The position numbers and the translations under genes are program-made. The notes under the pieces are model-generated. The model was not told where the DNA came from, made no database searches, and worked only from the letters and a program-made list of their open reading frames with translations. Source: Bacteroides cellulosilyticus DSM 14838 (GTDB lineage: Bacteria > Bacteroidota > Bacteroidia > Bacteroidales > Bacteroidaceae). From it: a stretch of 64,000 bases of DNA. Position 1 is the first letter of the stretch. The number at the start of each line of letters is the position of its first letter. This document shows, one piece after another, positions 59,301 to 64,000 of the stretch. The stretch is from positions 397,322 to 461,321 of the forward strand of contig NZ_EQ973490.1 of assembly GCF_000158035.1 (NCBI RefSeq). The letters are read 5' to 3'.

Positions 59301-59498
59301 TAATGTAGTTCCCTTAACAAGGACTCCTGCTCCAATCACCGGTTCACCTGTATCATCTTTCACCACCCCCGAAACTGTTGCAGTTTGGGCGAAAGTAGCA
59401 GCAGTCGAACAAATACATAATAATCCTACTATTAGTTTCCGGACCAACCAGAATGTAACAGTCTGATTCATCTTTTCTAAATGCTTTTCATGTCCCAT
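56379..59498 (-). CDS. SusC/RagA-family TonB-dependent transporter (PUL 3, first pair)
   Basis: A 1039-residue transporter. Signal peptide (to TFAQT); carboxypeptidase-regulatory-like domain (about 40-120, VSGVVKDDTGEPVIGAGVLV); EEVQVVAYGA connector; plug with EVENITILKDASSTAVFGVRGANGV; barrel ending NFGLNVSF. ATG 59498 and ATG 59471 (MNQTVTF) are both plausible; the latter gives a shorter signal peptide. It is the first gene of the PUL 3 operon, divergent from the HTCS gene. Confidence 0.95.
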   Translation of the reverse strand: MGHEKHLEKMNQTVTFWLVRKLIVGLLCICSTAATFAQTATVSGVVKDDTGEPVIGAGVLVKGTTLGTITDIDGHFSFRADDLNGVLVVSFVGMETQEIPMKGKGTFDIVLKSSNTLLEEVQVVAYGAQKKVTLTGSISSVNTDELLKVPTASIGNMLSGVLSGVSSIQSSGQPGGDDPDVFIRGISTLNTMNAKPLYLVDGVERSFFQIDPNEVENITILKDASSTAVFGVRGANGVIIVTTKRGKEGKAKINASFSYGIQTPTRMPEFVNSYDYATFLNEAYTNDGKDPKFTPEAVEAFRTHSNPIIYPDTDWMELLFKSSAPQTQGNVNISGGTERVRYFISMGMLDQKGFFKNHDTRYDANFNFNRYNYRANLDIDFTKTTLVAINMGGRVEKRNFPRSGDDINQLFRRIYWATPFSGPGIVDGKWIKGNSQYLPVGLSDGLGNIYGRGYGSKTTNVVNLDLALTQKLDFVTKGLQFKIKVAYNSGYDHTKERATSIESYQPWYRKDVTWMEHPAGSDPNEVVYIQDGEAGLISYAESFGKSRDWYAEASFDWKRDFGLHHLSALALYNQSKTYYPDSDYPGIPRGYVGLVGRVTYDYDNKYLIEGNVGYNGSENFAPGNRYGFFPAVSGGWVLTQEEFLKDNPVVNFLKIRASYGIVGNDRYHPYGTGFMDRFLYLPNSYFIGSGYQFGTGTSWSPGAYEKSFGNSGLSWEKSAKQNYGIDFSLFNQKLSGSIDYFYEKRTDILAKASTDPIIHAMSLPVLNLGIVSNKGVELNLKWNHKINSFRYWTNLNVSYAKNKIVYQDEVPSEYTYTLKTGHPVGQPFGLKVRGFYYEGMEDVADHSYVLKEGDVVYEDLNHDGKIDDNDKTAIGYPSYPLLNAGLTLGFEYKGFDFSMLWVGATKTSRVLEETFRKPLGETYDRSLMSHQFTDRWTPETAATAKLPRATIDGVKNNYRDSELWVKDASYLRLKNIEIGYNFRLPFMPKIGMEKMRVFMTGYNLLTFDKLKISDPESMSSGVPQYPVMRVINFGLNVSF

Positions 59499-59555
59499 AC
59501 TCTTACTATTAAATTAAAATTAAAAAGGTTACTATTTACATTTGTTGCAACAGCA

Positions 59556-59563
59556 CAAAAGTG
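59556..59563 (-). promoter_or_regulatory. Possible -7 box of the PUL 3 susC operon
   Basis: CACTTTTG on the minus strand fits TAnnTTTG at all but the first base and predicts a leader of about 50 nt, like the other operons here. A TGTTGCAACA palindrome (59543-59552) follows in the leader. The 297-base divergent spacer holds no gene. Confidence 0.3.
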
Positions 59564-59761
59564 AATAAAAAATAAGTGACTACTGTCGTGAATTCATTCA
59601 TTCAAGTCGAAAATTCCTTCACCATACACTTTATGCAACGATTGAACGATCTCTTAGACTTTATTGACTGATTTTTCTACCTGTTTATTTTATATTTGTT
59701 TCTACCCTTAAAAACCGGCATAATTACTCATTTTTTATATATGATATTTAGTTTAATTTGG

Positions 59762-59769
59762 TATTTTTG
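59762..59769 (+). promoter_or_regulatory. Putative -7 box of the PUL 3 HTCS gene
   Basis: TATTTTTG matches TAnnTTTG and is identical to the box of the PUL 2 HTCS gene. It lies inside GGTATT-TTTGCG-AATACC (59760-59777), a small inverted repeat. The leader would be about 20 nt. No -33 TTTG at normal spacing was found. Confidence 0.4.
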
Positions 59770-59795
59770 CGAATACCACACAATATTATGAATAT

Positions 59796-62700
59796 ATGGA
59801 AAACATTCAGAAAGTATCTTTGCTATTTATACTCTCCCTGCTAATATCGTCCTTCCAGAACATACAGGGAAAGGAACATAAGATTGAATTCAAAAGTCTC
59901 CCTCCTTATATTAATATCCCTACCGATGTTCAACAGATCTATCAGGACAGGGATGGTTTTATCTGGTTTGCAACCCGCAACGGGGTATGCCGCTTCGATG
60001 GTTACGAACTTGAAATCATCAAGTCGAACCTCTATACTCCCGGAGCCTTATCCAGCAATGACATTCTTGCCATACAAGAAGACTACCAGCACCGATTATG
60101 GATAGGTACCAGCTATGGTTTAAACATGCTTGACAAGAAAAGCGGAAAGATTCAAAAAGAATTTGGGGCTCTGAACAACGAGCGAGTCCAGTCTATACTG
60201 ATAACTAAAGATAATACAATTTGGTTAGGCACCGGTAGTTCTCTATATAAAAGCAACAATGATCCCGGGCAGTCCAATACATCTGTAAGTTTCACCAAAG
60301 TCAGATCCATGGATGTGAAATCTCTTGTAGAAGCCCCCAATAACCAAATATGGATAGGAACCTGGAGTGATGGGCTATATCGCTATATTACCGCTACAGA
60401 CAGCTTAGTATCCTACCCTGCTATTAATCCTTTGAATTCCGCTTACTTTCTATTCCAGGATAGCAAAGAACAAATCTGGATCGGGACTTGGGGATATGGC
60501 TTATACAAGCTTCATCATCCATATGATCAGGAAAAAGCTTATTTTGAGAAGTTCGCACATGAAGAAGGCAACAACAATAGTTTAATACATAATTTAATTT
60601 ACTCCATCTCCGAAGATTCGAGTACCGGGAACCTATGGATAGGAACCCTGGAAGGTTTAAGTTGCTTTAACGGAAAGGATTTTCTCAACTACACACCAAA
60701 TATTCCTTCCAATGGGTTGCCATACAATGAAATTATTAGTATTTTCAGAGACCGAACCGGAACAATGTGGCTAGGATTTCTTGGCGGAAGAGTTTACTGG
60801 GTACGACCACAAAATTTGCAATTCAACCTTCACCAACTTTCCCATGCATCTGTCGGAACAGCCTGTAGCAATATCCAAGGCCTGACAGTATACAAAAACG
60901 ATCTGTGGATTGGATTAGAGAAACATAGTTTCATTATTCACGACCGCACCACAAACTCTAATAGTAAAAGAGAAAAAGCATTTAATCCTTCCATACTTCA
61001 ATCAGAATATACTTATTATTCCTTTTTAAAACCTCGACACAAAGATGAACTATGGTTGGGTAGTTATGGTAATGGGGTCTACATATATCACCCTGAAGAG
61101 AGTGGCAAGCCGCTATCAAATATGCGTTCACCTGAAATTCCTCATTTTCCAAACTTTATATATTGTATGTTTGAGGACAATCGGCAAAATGTATATTTAG
61201 GCTCCACCACAGGATTAAGTATCCTGACGAAAGAAGGGAAATTCTATCACTACAACAATTTACTTTCTCCTCAAGGGCAATACTCACATAGTGTATATTC
61301 CATCGCCCAGGACAGTCTCAACAATATCTGGATAGGAACAGATCATAGCGGTATATTTCGCATAAATCCAACTCAAGACCTCAGTAATTGCACATTCAGT
61401 TCTTACTCTATCAATAATAACAAAATAAATTCCAATGAAATACAATGCATATTTGTGAATAAAGAAGGAAATATCCTCGCAGGAACAGATGGAGGAGGAT
61501 TGAATTTATATGATCCTCATCTGGATTCTTTTATTTCAATCCATACCCAATATAATATTCCGGGAGACATGATATGCAGCATCTTGGAAGACAAGCAACA
61601 AAATCTATGGATGGGAAGTAATGTCGGATTAATTAAATTAAATCTGAAAGATTCTATTGCCGAAAGCAAATGCCGTCTCTATACCACTTCAGACGGTTTA
61701 CAAGACAATAAATTTGCACGGGGAGCGGCATGCCAAGCAGAAGACGGAGAAATGTTCTTTGGAGGTCCCCAGGGATATAATTCCTTTTATCCGGAAAAGT
61801 TAACGGCTGATGAGTTACAGCCAGACATATTCATAACTGATATACAGGTACAAAACAAATCGGTGAAAGACCTCCCAGCTAAAGATAAATTAAACATAAT
61901 GTCTGATCTGGCACCCGGATATGCTCAGACCCTTCACTTAAATTACAAACAAAATGATTTTACCTGTAAACTATCTGTTTTGAATTTTTACAATCCGGAG
62001 AAAAATGAATATGCTTATAGATTGGATGGTTTAGACCATACATGGCAATACACCACTGACAGAAGCAACATTATCTCTTATAGCAATCTGGAAAGCGGAA
62101 CCTATACGCTATATATAAAAGGGACGAATGGGAATGGAAAATGGAGTAAAGTAGAAAAAGCATTAACCATCATCATTACCCCTCCCTGGTGGAATAGTAT
62201 GTGGGCTTATATAGCCTATGCTATCTTCTTAATAGCAGTTATTGCCTATACCATACATTTTATCAGGAAAAGAATAAGACTAAAAAATACACTCCGCATA
62301 AAAGAAGTAGAGCAAAGGAAACAAGAAGAACTGAACCGTGCCAAACTACAATTCTTTACCAATATCACGCACGAGCTTCTTACTCCGCTGACTATTATTT
62401 CAGTCACATTGAATGAGATAAAAAGTATCGCTCCTCAAATAAGCGATTATTATTCTATTATGGACAATAATATCAATCGCTTAAAACGATTGCTGCAACA
62501 AATTCTGGAATTCAGAAAAGCAGAATCGGGCAACCTGAAACTTAAAGTATCTCAAGGCAATATTGCTTCCTTCATCCGAAAAAGCGTCGATAGTTTTCTG
62601 CCTCTGCTCAGGAATAAGAAAATGCAACTCGACATGTCAATCGAACAAGAAGAAATCATCGGATACTTCGACCCTGACAAAGTCGACAAGATTCTCTATA

Positions 62701-63890
62701 ATCTTTTATCCAATGCTTTCAAATATAACAGAGAAGGGAAAACAATACGCGTCAATGTGTCTTATGGCTCTTCAAAAAGAGAAATTATTATATCTGTTAG
62801 CGACAACGGAGAAGGGATCTCCAAAGAGAATCTTTCTAAACTGTTTAATCGCTTTTATGAAGGAGATTATCGCAAGTATCATACTACAGGACATGGAATA
62901 GGTCTGTCTTTAACCAAAGAACTTGCAGTGTTACATCATGGTAAAATTGAAGTTGAAAGCCAGATCAATGAGGGAACGACATTTCGTGTCACCCTGCCCA
63001 TTATTGAAGAGGAGTTTACTGAAGAAGAAATAGACAGAAGTATTCTTCCCTTACCCGAAACGGTATCAGATTCCCTCTCTGTGATATCTTCTCTGAACAA
63101 AGAAGAAACCATAGAAATCACAGAAAAAATTGATAAGAAAAAGCTGCTATTAGTAGAAGACAATGAAGAGTTATTAAAAGTCATGGCCGATTCATTGTCC
63201 CGTGAATACCACATCATCAAAGCCACCAATGGTAAAGAAGCCATTGAACAATTAGAAAAAACAAAAGATATCGTAGTAGTCATATCGGATGTGATGATGC
63301 CTGTCATGAATGGTATCGAACTTTGTCATTATATGAAGAAGCAAGATGAATGGCTACATATTCCAATCATCCTGCTGACGGCTAAAAGCAGTGAGTCAGA
63401 TATCATTGAAGGATATGAAGCCGGGGCAGACGATTACATAACCAAACCGTTTCAACTGACATTGCTACTGGTTAAGATAAAGAGCCTGCTTAAAAACAAA
63501 GAAAACCTACTCAAAAATTATTCCAATATCATTGCTTTTGAAATGCAAAAGCCCAATATAGACTCCGCGGACAAGGAGTTCTTACAACAAGCTATCAATT
63601 GTGTATATGAGCACTTGGATGACATCAAATTCGATCAACAAGCATTTGCAGATGCTATGCGAGTGAGCAAATCAACTTTATACAGAAAGTTAAAGAGCCT
63701 GTCGAATGAAGGTCCCTCTGTTTTCATTTCTGATATACGCTTACAAACAGCTTATAAGATTCTTTCTGATAACCCCAGTATGCGTATTTCCGATTTGGCT
63801 TATACTGTAGGATATAATGATCCTAAATATTTTAGCAGTTGCTTCAAAAAGAAGTTCAAAGTATTGCCCAGAGATATATCACAAGAATGA
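59796..63890 (+). CDS. Hybrid two-component system regulator (PUL 3)
   Basis: A 1364-residue HTCS. Signal peptide (to about residue 25); periplasmic beta-propeller sensor (first blade IWFATRNGVCRFDGYELE, many WIGT-type repeats) to about 700; Y_Y_Y domain to about 795; transmembrane helix about 800-825; kinase with His859 in THELLTPLT, where the usual Arg of HELRTPL is Leu; ATPase boxes NLLSNAFKYN, SDNGEGI and GHGIGLSLT; receiver with Asp1165 (ISDVMMPVMNG) and KPF lysine; C-terminal AraC-type domain (YNDPKYFSSCFKKKF). It is divergent from the PUL 3 susC operon, its probable target. Confidence 0.95.
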   Translation: MENIQKVSLLFILSLLISSFQNIQGKEHKIEFKSLPPYINIPTDVQQIYQDRDGFIWFATRNGVCRFDGYELEIIKSNLYTPGALSSNDILAIQEDYQHRLWIGTSYGLNMLDKKSGKIQKEFGALNNERVQSILITKDNTIWLGTGSSLYKSNNDPGQSNTSVSFTKVRSMDVKSLVEAPNNQIWIGTWSDGLYRYITATDSLVSYPAINPLNSAYFLFQDSKEQIWIGTWGYGLYKLHHPYDQEKAYFEKFAHEEGNNNSLIHNLIYSISEDSSTGNLWIGTLEGLSCFNGKDFLNYTPNIPSNGLPYNEIISIFRDRTGTMWLGFLGGRVYWVRPQNLQFNLHQLSHASVGTACSNIQGLTVYKNDLWIGLEKHSFIIHDRTTNSNSKREKAFNPSILQSEYTYYSFLKPRHKDELWLGSYGNGVYIYHPEESGKPLSNMRSPEIPHFPNFIYCMFEDNRQNVYLGSTTGLSILTKEGKFYHYNNLLSPQGQYSHSVYSIAQDSLNNIWIGTDHSGIFRINPTQDLSNCTFSSYSINNNKINSNEIQCIFVNKEGNILAGTDGGGLNLYDPHLDSFISIHTQYNIPGDMICSILEDKQQNLWMGSNVGLIKLNLKDSIAESKCRLYTTSDGLQDNKFARGAACQAEDGEMFFGGPQGYNSFYPEKLTADELQPDIFITDIQVQNKSVKDLPAKDKLNIMSDLAPGYAQTLHLNYKQNDFTCKLSVLNFYNPEKNEYAYRLDGLDHTWQYTTDRSNIISYSNLESGTYTLYIKGTNGNGKWSKVEKALTIIITPPWWNSMWAYIAYAIFLIAVIAYTIHFIRKRIRLKNTLRIKEVEQRKQEELNRAKLQFFTNITHELLTPLTIISVTLNEIKSIAPQISDYYSIMDNNINRLKRLLQQILEFRKAESGNLKLKVSQGNIASFIRKSVDSFLPLLRNKKMQLDMSIEQEEIIGYFDPDKVDKILYNLLSNAFKYNREGKTIRVNVSYGSSKREIIISVSDNGEGISKENLSKLFNRFYEGDYRKYHTTGHGIGLSLTKELAVLHHGKIEVESQINEGTTFRVTLPIIEEEFTEEEIDRSILPLPETVSDSLSVISSLNKEETIEITEKIDKKKLLLVEDNEELLKVMADSLSREYHIIKATNGKEAIEQLEKTKDIVVVISDVMMPVMNGIELCHYMKKQDEWLHIPIILLTAKSSESDIIEGYEAGADDYITKPFQLTLLLVKIKSLLKNKENLLKNYSNIIAFEMQKPNIDSADKEFLQQAINCVYEHLDDIKFDQQAFADAMRVSKSTLYRKLKSLSNEGPSVFISDIRLQTAYKILSDNPSMRISDLAYTVGYNDPKYFSSCFKKKFKVLPRDISQE

Positions 63891-63892
63891 TG

Positions 63893-64000
63893 CTATTCAG
63901 GCAATGTAACAGGGAATATATCACTATCTCTGTGTTCCCGCTTAATAATCTCTTTCATCTGCTTCACAATATCAGGATGGGCAGCTGACAATTATTAGTG
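63893..64000 (-). pseudogene. C-terminal end of a sulfatase, partial, apparent one-base deletion
   Basis: On the minus strand, LSAAHPDIVKQMKEIIKRE and a tail ending in VTLPE run to a TAG at 63893-63895. This matches the usual C-terminal pattern of S1 sulfatases (N-N-L-A-A-x-H-P-D-I-V). Immediately upstream the frame hits TAA TAA, but in the neighbouring frame the same bases read T-N-N, which would join perfectly if one T were restored near 63990-63993. The gene therefore looks frameshifted, by mutation or sequencing error, and continues beyond the window. Confidence 0.5.

Overview
The window looks like a chromosome segment of a gut Bacteroides species. The support is the density of SusC/SusD pairs, hybrid two-component regulators (HTCS), Ser-type sulfatases with signal peptides or lipoboxes, TAnnTTTG-like -7 promoter boxes, weak Shine-Dalgarno signals, and a glycine-lipid gene pair typical of the genus. 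No rRNA, tRNA, insertion sequence or CRISPR array was seen.

Layout. (1) 1-2500: the 3' end of a dGTPase-like gene, then glsB and glsA (glycine/amino-acid lipid acyltransferases) on the minus strand. (2) 2500-4060: two nearly identical ECF sigma factor genes in tandem, each with its own copy of an upstream palindrome and promoter-like block. (3) 4107-19185, PUL 1, all minus strand: a SusR-type membrane regulator, then a seven-gene operon: lipoprotein GH13, sulfatase, sulfatase, SusA-like GH13, SusC, SusD, sulfatase. Starch-type amylases, a starch-type regulator and three sulfatases in one operon suggest a sulfated alpha-glucan system, and this is the most novel candidate here. (4) 19476-40157, PUL 2: a plus-strand HTCS divergent from SusC-SusD-S1 sulfatase-GH20-GH2-GH29-(S1 sulfatase/GH16 fusion). 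The set fits stepwise breakdown of sulfated, fucosylated poly-LacNAc such as keratan sulfate or mucin O-glycans. The last gene is an 806-residue two-domain enzyme with both active sites intact. (5) 40237-63890, PUL 3: a plus-strand HTCS divergent from two tandem SusC/SusD pairs, an acetylesterase, two GH117/GH43-like five-bladed propellers, a GH50-like enzyme, a GH127/GH146-like enzyme and a frameshifted BNR/sialidase-like gene. The GH50 and GH117-like features point to a galactan, possibly of red-algal type, but the assignment is open. (6) The last 108 bases hold the C-terminus of another sulfatase with an apparent one-base loss.

In each PUL the SusC/SusD pair would bind and import oligosaccharides, surface lipoprotein enzymes would cut or desulfate, periplasmic enzymes would finish, and the local regulator would sense the released sugar. 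Structured intergenic hairpins follow susD in PULs 2 and 3 and the end of the PUL 2 operon; two of them are built from 22-nt units. Domain and family names come from motif recognition by eye, without database searches; residue positions were counted by hand and may be off by one or two.
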